A stretch of 64,000 bases of DNA, from contig NC_016940.1 in NCBI RefSeq assembly GCF_000250635.1, forward strand, positions 3,534,501 to 3,598,500. Reading direction: 5' to 3'. The position numbers were made by a program, and so were the translations under genes. Source of the DNA: Saprospira grandis str. Lewin. GTDB lineage: Bacteria; Bacteroidota; Bacteroidia; Chitinophagales; Saprospiraceae. The notes under the pieces were generated by a model. It saw only the letters and a program-made list of their open reading frames with translations. It was not told the origin of the DNA and did no database searches. Shown piece after piece: positions 58,122 to 64,000 of this stretch. How positions within the stretch are numbered: position 1 is the first letter of the stretch; each line of letters starts with the position of its first letter.

Positions 58122-58137
58122 TGTGATTGAGATCACA
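58122..58137. promoter_or_regulatory. TGTGA-N6-TCACA palindrome
   Basis: TGTGATTGAGATCACA has the exact layout of a CRP-type operator. It lies 356 bases before the DUF4412-like gene, with hairpin copy 21 in between, and about 480 bases from the divergent peroxiredoxin-like gene. Confidence 0.4.
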
Positions 58138-58277
58138 ATATTAAGCTCTTTTTTTGTCAAAAAAAATTAAATTTGTGATAAAAGTCTAAAAAACAGTGCT
58201 CCAGCCAATAAATTGTTCTGCCATTGAACAAATAGCCAATTTTGGCTGTATCTTGAGGCAGTCTATTTTGGGTAGGA

Positions 58278-58436
58278 CAGGCGGCGAAGCCGCCGCAGGC
58301 TGAGGGATGGATAGCAGTGGCCGAAGGCCAGACCGAGTTTTTTGAGCGTAGCGAAAAAAACGAAGGGCCGAGCAGGCCTGCGAGCTGCGACACAGCCCGA
58401 CCCGAGCGAAGCGAGTGGGCAGCCCCAAAAAGAGGA
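58278..58436 (-). repeat. GC-rich modular hairpin element, copy 21 (type A)
   Basis: Reverse copy: GGCGGCGAAGCCGCC, GAGGGATGGATAGCAGTGG, GGCCAGACC, GGGCCGAGCAGGCCTGCGAG, GGGCAGCCCC and an A run, 58 bases before the DUF4412-like gene. Confidence 0.82.
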
Positions 58437-58493
58437 ATCACTATTTTATCAAACCAATAGAGCCTTGGGCTCAAATAGAAAACAGAATTATTC

Positions 58494-59222
58494 ATGCGAA
58501 AAGCGCAATTAGCTATTTTTAGTCTTATTTTTTTCCTTGCTTTGGGCAGCACGAGCTTGATGGCCCAAAAGAAGATGGAGGAGGGCTATATTAAGTATAC
58601 GATGAACATGGCTGGGGGAGAAGAGAACCCTATGGCGGGGATGCTGAATGGCTCGGAGATGAAGGTTTATTTTTTGGGCAGCCAAGTGAAAACCTCGATC
58701 AACATGATGAACGGCATGATGAACATGAATATCATTATGGATAATGAGGCGCAGGAGGGGCTGATGTTGATGTCGATACCGATGATGGGCAAAAACATGG
58801 CGGTAGAGCTCAGCAAAGAGCAAATGGAGGAGCTCAAGGCCAAGCAAAAGAGCAATGCGGCCGCTAGCCAGCCTACATTTAAGTATTATAAGCGCAAGCG
58901 GAAAAAAATTGCGGGTTATAGATGCCATAAGGTAGAGGTCCAAATGCCTGGCGTTTCAGAAACCTTGACCATGTATGTGACCAAAAAAATTCAGCCTGTA
59001 GGGCAAAGTCAGATTCAGGAGCAGCTACCTGGTTTGGAAGGTTTTCCACTTCGGTACGAAATTAGCCAAGGAGGAATGAAGTTAGTTTTTGAGGCCGATG
59101 AGATTTCTAACAAACCCCCAAAAGCCGAGGTTTTTGACAAAAGCATTCCAGAAGGCTATGAAAAAACAACCCTAGAAGAGCTGGGCGGAATGCAAGGCTT
59201 AGGCGGTGGTTTTGGCCTCTAA
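58494..59222 (+). CDS. Secreted DUF4412-like protein, paralogue 1
   Basis: This 242-residue protein has a signal peptide (ending near LMAQ). The mature part starts KKMEEGYIKYTMNM, is extremely Met-rich between about 45 and 95 (INMMNGMMNMNIIMDNEAQE, SIPMMGKNM), then has KKIAGYRCHKVEVQMPG near 138 and FPLRYEISQGGMKLVFEADE near 185, which fit the DUF4412/GLPGLI-like beta sheet lipocalin type. The Met-rich part may bind Cu(I), but this is inference. The next gene is a paralogue 35 bases downstream, probably in the same transcript. Confidence 0.75.
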   Translation: MRKAQLAIFSLIFFLALGSTSLMAQKKMEEGYIKYTMNMAGGEENPMAGMLNGSEMKVYFLGSQVKTSINMMNGMMNMNIIMDNEAQEGLMLMSIPMMGKNMAVELSKEQMEELKAKQKSNAAASQPTFKYYKRKRKKIAGYRCHKVEVQMPGVSETLTMYVTKKIQPVGQSQIQEQLPGLEGFPLRYEISQGGMKLVFEADEISNKPPKAEVFDKSIPEGYEKTTLEELGGMQGLGGGFGL

Positions 59223-59257
59223 AACAGATATTTTACTACCATTTTATACTCCATTCT

Positions 59258-59971
59258 ATGAGAAATTCAGTTTTATTCCTGCTCTTTGCGGTTGTTTTTG
59301 CCCTTCCTTCTACCCAAGCGCAGCTATTTCGTTCTAAGAAAATGAACAAAGGGAGCATTACCTACACCCTTAATGTAGAAGAGAGCAAGGACCCCAATGT
59401 GGCCATGGTCAATAATTCTACGCTCAAGTTGGTTTTCCTCAAGGGCGACCTCCGCGCAACGGGGGCAGTTATGGGTGGCCTCATTATGGGCGACCTCATT
59501 ATGAATAGTGGGGACAGCAAAGGCTTGGCGCTTATCCAGATGATGGGCGAAAAAACAGCCATGAAAATCCCTTCGGAAGATGTGAAGAAGGCCCAAAAGG
59601 AAATGACCAATTTGGATGAAATTACCACTCAGTTTAAAGAGGTAAAAGGAGGGGATAAAGAAATTGCGGGCTACAAATGCCGTAAGGTGTTTGCCAATAA
59701 CCCCAAAGATCCCACAACCAAAGTGGCCATTTATTTGACCGACAAAATTGATGTGAGCGCCGTTTCTTTTATGAACGAAGTGAGCGAAAAACTAGGCGGT
59801 TTTCCCCTCGGTATCGAGGTAGATAGCCCCGATGGTAAGTTTTCTATGCTAGCCACAGAAATTGACAAGTCTACGCCTGTAAGCAGCAATTTTGATTTGG
59901 TTATTCCCGAAGGTTATACCGAAAAAACAAGCGAAGAATTGCAGCAAACCTCTCCCGCTATTGGCGGATAA
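59258..59971 (+). CDS. Secreted DUF4412-like protein, paralogue 2
   Basis: This 237-residue protein has the same plan as its neighbour: signal peptide (ending TQAQ), KMNKGSITYTLNVEE, a shorter Met-containing segment (GAVMGGLIMGDLIMN), KEIAGYKCRKVFANNPK near 138, and FPLGIEVDSPDGKFSMLATE near 188, ending in VIPEGYTEKTSEEL. The Met-rich stretch is much weaker than in paralogue 1, so if metals are bound the two may differ. The tandem arrangement points to duplication and divergence. Confidence 0.75.
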   Translation: MRNSVLFLLFAVVFALPSTQAQLFRSKKMNKGSITYTLNVEESKDPNVAMVNNSTLKLVFLKGDLRATGAVMGGLIMGDLIMNSGDSKGLALIQMMGEKTAMKIPSEDVKKAQKEMTNLDEITTQFKEVKGGDKEIAGYKCRKVFANNPKDPTTKVAIYLTDKIDVSAVSFMNEVSEKLGGFPLGIEVDSPDGKFSMLATEIDKSTPVSSNFDLVIPEGYTEKTSEELQQTSPAIGG

Positions 59972-59994
59972 CGTTTTTATCGCTTAATTTTATA

Positions 59995-60030
59995 ATTACC
60001 TCTAGGCTGGGCTTAGGGGTAATTTTTTAT
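59995..60030 (+). terminator. Probable rho-independent terminator
   Basis: TTACCTCTAG pairs imperfectly with CTTAGGGGTAA around GGCTGGG, followed by a T-rich tract. Confidence 0.6.
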
Positions 60031-60092
60031 TTTGAGCCAAGCGGCTTATTTTGTCCCGCTCCCTCAAAAAAGTGCTTAATCAATTATTACTT

Positions 60093-61085
60093 ATGCTAGT
60101 TCGCCACCTTAGTTTTCTCCTCTTATGTCTGGGCTGCTCGCTCAGCCTATGGGCCCAGCCCCAACGCTTCAATGGGGGATTCCCAATTTGTACACCAGAT
60201 GATAGTCCCGCCGAAGTTGAACCCGAATTAGAGCAAACGCTCAAGGCCATTTATGGAGGCTGCCAATTGGCCCAAGATGAACGAGTCCTGAAAAAAAGAA
60301 AAGACCCCGAAGCCTATATCATTAGCGATTATCAGGAGCAAATGCAGGCCTTTGTCGCCTATGCCCAAACGCTAAACGATAAACTCAATGGGAGTCCCCG
60401 AAAAAAGCTATTGGACCAACTTGAAAAGTTGCTGAAAAAAGGCAAATTTGAAGATGCTCAGCTTCTGCTCAAAAAAGAAAAATTGCCCGGCCAAGGGCAA
60501 GAAGATTGGCAGACGCTCTATTTTGCTTGGGCCAATTATCGCTATGAAGCCCAGGCCGAAGCGCCCTGGCTAGACCCCATGAACCGCCGCGTCAATCGCC
60601 GCTATCGGGCCATTATCAACTATGTGACCCAACGCTTTGAACAACCCTTTGGCCAACAGGCCCAAATGGGTGGGGTAGTGGCCGATGCCGCCCAAGCCCT
60701 AAGTAATTGTATGGCCTATCCCGAAAACCTGGCCTGGCAAGGAGAAGGCGGCTTCAATATGAAAAAAGAAGACGAACTCCGCCGCCTCGCCTCCGATATC
60801 GCTTATCTCGAATGGCGCACCCAAGAAAAAATTAACGGCCGAAGAGCTTATGATATTGACCGAAAAGCCATCATGAAAATTAAATTGGCCCTCTTTGATG
60901 TGATCCGCAGCATGGAACGCCAAAAAAGAAACTGGTATACCGAACCCCAACATGGCGAAAACCTCCAAATTCTCTATAACCTCAGTTTCGAAAATGGCTG
61001 GCGAGTAGACGCTAGCAACGCCCTGAAAGAAGAAGAACCCCAAAACGAAAATAACCCAATTTTACCCAGCCGAATCGAATACTAA
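60093..61085 (+). CDS. Secreted hypothetical protein
   Basis: I do not recognise this 330-residue protein. I chose the ATG at 60093, which gives a signal peptide (LVRHLSFLLLCLGCSLSLWA); the TTG at 60051 would put 14 residues before it. After FPICTPDD it is helical and charged, with Glu/Lys/Gln-rich pieces (KKLLDQLEKLLKKGKFEDAQ), WQTLYFAWANYRYEAQAEAP near 160, and the end MERQKRNWYTEPQHGENLQ. Two cysteines after export (PICTPD and GGCQLA) may form a disulfide. It stands alone. Confidence 0.62.
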   Translation: MLVRHLSFLLLCLGCSLSLWAQPQRFNGGFPICTPDDSPAEVEPELEQTLKAIYGGCQLAQDERVLKKRKDPEAYIISDYQEQMQAFVAYAQTLNDKLNGSPRKKLLDQLEKLLKKGKFEDAQLLLKKEKLPGQGQEDWQTLYFAWANYRYEAQAEAPWLDPMNRRVNRRYRAIINYVTQRFEQPFGQQAQMGGVVADAAQALSNCMAYPENLAWQGEGGFNMKKEDELRRLASDIAYLEWRTQEKINGRRAYDIDRKAIMKIKLALFDVIRSMERQKRNWYTEPQHGENLQILYNLSFENGWRVDASNALKEEEPQNENNPILPSRIEY

Positions 61086-61089
61086 CAAA

Positions 61090-61123
61090 AAAAAAGGGGA
61101 TAAGCCTAAAGCTTATCCCCTTT
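61090..61123 (-). terminator. Rho-independent terminator of rpsP
   Basis: GGGGATAAGC pairs with GCTTATCCCC around CTAAA; on the minus strand nine T follow. The plus side has only three T. Confidence 0.85.
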
Positions 61124-61144
61124 GTCCGTTTAAGTCAAAATGAC

Positions 61145-61642
61145 TTAGGCTTCTGCATCAGTTCCTTCTTCTGTAGAAGCTTCAACCTCAGTGGCTTCAG
61201 GAGCTTCCTCTACCTTAGGCTCAGGCTTGGCAGGAGGAGTTCCAAAAATCATCTGACGTTGCTTTTCTAGACGCTGCTTGGTTTGCTCACGACGAGACTC
61301 TACCACCGCTTCTTTACCTTCAATCCATTGCGCTAGTTTAGCATCAGCCTGCTCTTGAGTAAGAGCACCTTTGGCTACACCACGCTGAAGATGCTTCTTG
61401 TAGAATACACCTTTGAATTTCAAAATGGCACGAACAGTGTCGGTAGGTTGTGCACCTTTCATCAACCAGTCAAAAGCGGCATCACGGTCCACATTGATTG
61501 TAGCAGGTACAGTCAAAGGGTTGTAAGTACCAATGCGCTGAATGTACTTACCGTCACGGGGAGCACGAGAGTCAGCAATAACGATGTGATAAAAAGGCGC
61601 TTTTTTGCGTCCTTTGCGTTGCAAACGAATCTTTACGGGCAT
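61145..61642 (-). CDS. rpsP: Ribosomal protein S16 with acidic extension
   Basis: This 165-residue protein is S16 of the small ribosomal subunit: PVKIRLQRKGRKKAPFYHIV at the start, DSRAPRDGKYIQRIGTYNP near 25 and ATINVDRDAAFDWLMKGAQP near 49. Residues after about 85 form a helical extension, and the last 35 are Glu/Pro/Ala-rich (PEPKVEEAPEATEVEASTEE); long S16 tails are known in Bacteroidota. I chose the ATG at 61642; the longer frame runs through a leader and hairpin copy 22. No rimM or trmD follows here. Confidence 0.95.
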   Translation of the reverse strand: MPVKIRLQRKGRKKAPFYHIVIADSRAPRDGKYIQRIGTYNPLTVPATINVDRDAAFDWLMKGAQPTDTVRAILKFKGVFYKKHLQRGVAKGALTQEQADAKLAQWIEGKEAVVESRREQTKQRLEKQRQMIFGTPPAKPEPKVEEAPEATEVEASTEEGTDAEA

Positions 61643-61717
61643 GTCTGTAAAATTTAAGCCTGTGATTTTGATCCCCCACTGAACTTGCTGAACAAGCGGT
61701 GGGGCTTTACGAAAGCA

Positions 61718-61725
61718 CAAAGATA
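61718..61725 (-). promoter_or_regulatory. Bacteroidota-type -7 element for rpsP
   Basis: On the minus strand TATCTTTG fits TAnnTTTG exactly, about 76 bases before the rpsP start. Confidence 0.6.
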
Positions 61726-61766
61726 CACTCTTTTCCGAGTTTTTACCCTTTTCTTTTTCTTTTTTT

Positions 61767-61920
61767 GGGGCTGCCCTGGCCTTTGGCCAGGTCGGGCTAT
61801 GCGGGGGCTCGCTGCTCGCTCGGCCCTTCAGGCTCCACTTCGTTTCGCCTTTGGTCTGGCCTGCGGCCACCCCCTACTATCCCTCAGCCAAAGCGGGCTT
61901 TGCCCGCTTTTCTGGACCTA
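61767..61920 (+). repeat. GC-rich modular hairpin element, copy 22 (type A)
   Basis: GGGGCTGCCCTGGCC, AGGTCGGGCTATGCG, GGGCTCGCTGCTCGCTCGGC, GGTCTGGCCTGCGGCC, CTATCCCTCAGCC and AAGCGGGCTTTGCCCGCTT. Confidence 0.82.
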
Positions 61921-62217
61921 CATCAGCTCGTAGATGCCCCCACTGAGGTTGTAGCAATCTAAATCTTTACGCTGCCGCCTAATTCTTTGTATGGCCAATT
62001 GGCTGCGCAGCCCTTTGCGGCAATAGAGGACCAAACAGCTATTTTGGGCCACTCTTTCTATAAAAGGTCCCAAATCAGATAAAGGGACCAGCTGCCCACC
62101 AATATTAAAGGCTTCATGTTCGTGCGGCTCTCGAACATCCACTAGGATAAAGTCTTTGTTTTGGGCCTGCCACTTTTTTAAGGTCCGTAAATCAATTTGC
62201 TGAATACTATTCATCAT
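61918..62217 (-). CDS. Rhodanese-like single-domain protein
   Basis: This 99-residue protein is one rhodanese domain: IDLRTLKKWQ at the start, FILVDVREPHEHEAFNIGG near 23 and the active loop LYCRKGLRSQLA near 65 with the catalytic Cys in a six-residue loop, the size that accepts sulfur. It may carry sulfane sulfur as persulfide in the cytoplasm (no signal peptide). The start may be the first or second Met. It lies 13 bases after the DUF4230 gene and is probably cotranscribed. Confidence 0.88.
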   Translation of the reverse strand: MMNSIQQIDLRTLKKWQAQNKDFILVDVREPHEHEAFNIGGQLVPLSDLGPFIERVAQNSCLVLYCRKGLRSQLAIQRIRRQRKDLDCYNLSGGIYELM

Positions 62218-62230
62218 GGGGGAGGAGATT

Positions 62231-62929
62231 TTAATCTGAGCCTTTGCTGCCCTTGGGCTCAGCGAGGGGAGGAATTTTAATTTTGATCATAGAATCAGCA
62301 GAAGGAGGTGTAGTCTGCTGTTCTTCTATATTTTTTTGAGGGGCTCTGATGGCCTCAAAGGTCCAGCCATTTTGCTCTACCAATAGTTTGATTAGGCCCA
62401 AATTGCGCAGCCCTTCTCTGCGGGCTTTGCCCATCAGCTCACTTTCTTGGGCCTCTTCTCGGAGCATTTTCTTAACGACCACATTGATGCTCGTCAATTC
62501 ATCTTCATTAAAGGCGTTAAATACCCCTTCTTGGATGTCGTAATACTCTAAGTCGTGGTCAATAGATAAGATTTGTGGATCGGGAAGGTTGCGTACCCGA
62601 ACAATTTTCTGGACCTCATCTACTTCCCAATCTAACTGACTGAGGTCGTAGCCTACGGCTACTTTGGCCTTCACTTTGACCAAGGCTTTTTTCCGTAAGG
62701 GACTAATATCGTAAGCATAAAAACTATTATACTCATGCACATTAGAGAATTCGCCCTCTACGGTCACTAACTTGGCTACTTCTTTAATGCGTTCTAGCAA
62801 AATTTGTTGCTTAGCCTGAGGCATTGGGTCTTTTTTCTCCAAATTTTGGCCCAAAATAAAAAAGTGGTAGCCTGCGGCTCCACCTAATGCTCCTAAAAAC
62901 ATAAAAAGAAGATAATCGAAAAAACGCAT
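62231..62929 (-). CDS. DUF4230 membrane-anchored protein
   Basis: This 232-residue protein matches DUF4230. One N-terminal membrane segment (LLFMFLGALGGAAGYHFFI) is followed by the family core: ELLERIKEVAKLVTVEGEFS-like segment near 45, KKALVKVKAKVAVGYDLSQL near 82, and VRVRNLPDPQILSIDHDLEY near 110. The C-terminal 40 residues are Pro/Thr-rich. The family is of unknown function and faces the periplasm by prediction. It leads the pair with the rhodanese. Confidence 0.87.
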   Translation of the reverse strand: MRFFDYLLFMFLGALGGAAGYHFFILGQNLEKKDPMPQAKQQILLERIKEVAKLVTVEGEFSNVHEYNSFYAYDISPLRKKALVKVKAKVAVGYDLSQLDWEVDEVQKIVRVRNLPDPQILSIDHDLEYYDIQEGVFNAFNEDELTSINVVVKKMLREEAQESELMGKARREGLRNLGLIKLLVEQNGWTFEAIRAPQKNIEEQQTTPPSADSMIKIKIPPLAEPKGSKGSD

Positions 62930-63046
62930 AACAATAAAAGCTTTGGTGAGTTGATTAAAACTAAGCTTTTATTTTAATATTTTTCTTGAAATAAGCGCTT
63001 TTAAGTTGGACCTAGAGGAGGGCAGCAATGGCTATAGCCAAAATTA

Positions 63047-63233
63047 TGAGGGGCTCCACCCTCATTTATATATTATTGCGAAGCAATACCGCTCTTGCTG
63101 TAGGTGTCCACCTACAGCATCGGCCTAGGGGCCTGAAGGGGTGGCCGCAGGCCAGACCGAGGCGCGCAGCGCTGAAGGGCCGAGCAGACCTGCGAGCCCC
63201 GCAAGGGCCCGGCCGCCAAAGGCGGCAGGCCCC
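63047..63233 (-). repeat. GC-rich modular hairpin element, copy 23 (type C), with tail
   Basis: Reverse copy ending GGCAGGCCCC plus A run, with GGGCCGAGCAGACCTGCGAG and GGTGGCCGCAGGCCAGACC. Its tail holds the ATTGCGAAGCAAT hairpin and the variant mini-hairpin CTGTAGGTGTCCACCTACAG at 63098-63117. It adjoins the mreD stop. Confidence 0.8.
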
Positions 63234-63240
63234 AAAAAAA

Positions 63241-63744
63241 TTAGACCCTAATTTTAAAAATAAACTGATAGAGCAGCACAAAAAGAGAGGAAATGATAAA
63301 GCTCAGGATATAACGAGCTAGCCACAACCAACTGATGCTCAGGTCTTCTAGTAGGGTGGCCATAATCATGTAGGCGCCCATCATCAGGGCGGTATAGCGG
63401 ATAATCCAGCTGCGGCCCAAGCTCTCTTTGCTTAGCAGTTGGCCTGGCTCATAGCCCGAAATAGGCTCTATGATAGCGCAAATGAGGGGGCGTAAAAAGG
63501 CCAAGGCCACCATAACGGCCGCATGCAAGCCAAAACTATTGAGAAAAGTATCGACGCCCAAGCCTAGGGCAAAGGCCAAAATCAGGGCCAACACCATAGG
63601 GATTTCTAGGGGCAGCAAGAGCACAAAAAGCGGATGAATGTAAATATCAATCAGCTTAAAATCTACATATTTGAAGAGCAGACCCTGCAACAACAAAACA
63701 AAGATAAAGCGGAAAATATTGATGCCAAAAAGGTTATTGCTCAT
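63241..63744 (-). CDS. mreD: Rod shape-determining protein MreD
   Basis: This 167-residue protein has five or six membrane segments and the MreD pattern: NIFRFIFVLLLQGLLFKYVD at the start, IYIHPLFVLLLPLEIPMVLA near 35 and the AFALGLGVDTFLNSFGLHAA segment near 60 that is typical of Bacteroidota MreD. It works with MreC, MreB, RodA and PBP2 in wall elongation. Its start overlaps the mreC stop by 11 bases, showing translational coupling. Hairpin copy 23 lies just after the stop. Confidence 0.9.
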   Translation of the reverse strand: MSNNLFGINIFRFIFVLLLQGLLFKYVDFKLIDIYIHPLFVLLLPLEIPMVLALILAFALGLGVDTFLNSFGLHAAVMVALAFLRPLICAIIEPISGYEPGQLLSKESLGRSWIIRYTALMMGAYMIMATLLEDLSISWLWLARYILSFIISSLFVLLYQFIFKIRV

Positions 63745-64000
63745 GGATAGAAGCTTCTAATTCAAGTTGTTCGTCTCTCAGAATATTGTCTACAATATAT
63801 ACCTTATCGGCTTTGCCCAAGTCATTGACCAATTGGACCGAAATATTGTAGAAATTACTGCCTGGCTCTATATAAAAACTATCAATTTTGCCCAAGAAAA
63901 TATCTTTGGGAAAAACCGTAGAAAAGCCGCTGGTCAATACGCTATCGCCTTTTTGCAGGCCCAAATGTTTGGGAATATCGTGCAGCTGCATATAGCGAGG
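63734..64000 (-). CDS. mreC: Rod shape-determining protein MreC, C-terminal part
   Basis: The gene runs off the right edge; about 88 C-terminal residues are visible. The segment HDIPKHLGLQKGDSVLTSGF, then FSTVFPKDIFLGKIDSFYIE and YNISVQLVNDLGKADKVYIV fits the second beta-barrel domain of MreC. The frame is open to base 64000, so the Met at 63991 is internal. MreC is a bitopic periplasmic scaffold of the elongasome. It overlaps mreD by 11 bases, as is usual for this operon. Confidence 0.9.
   Translation of the reverse strand, partial: PRYMQLHDIPKHLGLQKGDSVLTSGFSTVFPKDIFLGKIDSFYIEPGSNFYNISVQLVNDLGKADKVYIVDNILRDEQLELEASIHEQ

Noticed and set aside
61643-61870. N-terminal extension of the S16 frame
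   Set aside because: S16 begins MPVKIRLQRK at 61642; the upstream part runs through the promoter and hairpin copy 22.
1-64000. tRNA or rRNA genes
   Set aside because: I looked for GGTTCGA-type T loops with flanking stems and for long conserved rRNA segments on both strands and found none.

Overview
The window looks like chromosome of a Bacteroidota bacterium, most likely of the Saprospiraceae (a Saprospira-like organism is my best guess; it cannot be proven without a search). The evidence is the TAnnTTTG type of -7 promoter element, a 59-residue Lacal_2735/DUF6435-type gene, the HU-CCDC81/SPOR protein, the DUF4254 plus glycosyltransferase 9 pair, DUF4230, a fused DAHP synthase/chorismate mutase, and a class II HMG-CoA reductase beside a type 2 IPP isomerase. 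No rRNA, tRNA or CRISPR array was seen.

Layout. 1-7.4 kb: an LRR protein cut by the window edge, a DUF1800/DUF1501 pair, a secreted protein, two acidic DUF2158-like proteins, trmN6 and a 59-residue gene. 7.4-16 kb: a secreted VWA-like protein, a small secreted protein with a SPOR protein, aroK, mvaA, fni and a SUKH/pentapeptide-repeat protein. 16-17.5 kb is gene-free and holds hairpin repeats and a 21-bp tandem array. 17.5-26.6 kb is a coherent acetate locus: porin-like protein, DUF4212 small subunit, sodium:solute symporter, a CrbS/CbrA-like symporter-kinase, a lone receiver and acetyl-CoA synthetase. 27.2-31.9 kb: two tandem 760-residue secreted paralogues. 31.9-33.5 kb: an IS4-family element inserted in a hairpin repeat. 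33.7-37.2 kb: an exonuclease, wecE-like transaminase, nitroreductase and pirin.

37.3-44.4 kb is an AT-rich accessory island of unrecognised small proteins and lipoproteins with two IS3-family elements, a solo IS end, a MITE-like element, a gene relic and a lipoprotein split by an IS. 45-64 kb returns to housekeeping genes: nucleoside transporter, DAHP synthase/chorismate mutase, cyclase, fmt, rpe, aldo/keto reductase, PepSY protein, DUF4254/GT9, a thioredoxin-fold protein, paired DUF4412-like proteins, rpsP, rhodanese, DUF4230 and mreD/mreC.

The strongest unexplained signal is a family of about 23 intergenic GC-rich elements, roughly 110-200 bp each, in both orientations. They are built from fixed sequence blocks separated by hairpins whose arms change but stay complementary. 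One subtype carries a tail of mini-hairpins with a conserved TGAA loop. Two sequence-unrelated minisatellites share the same 21-bp period.
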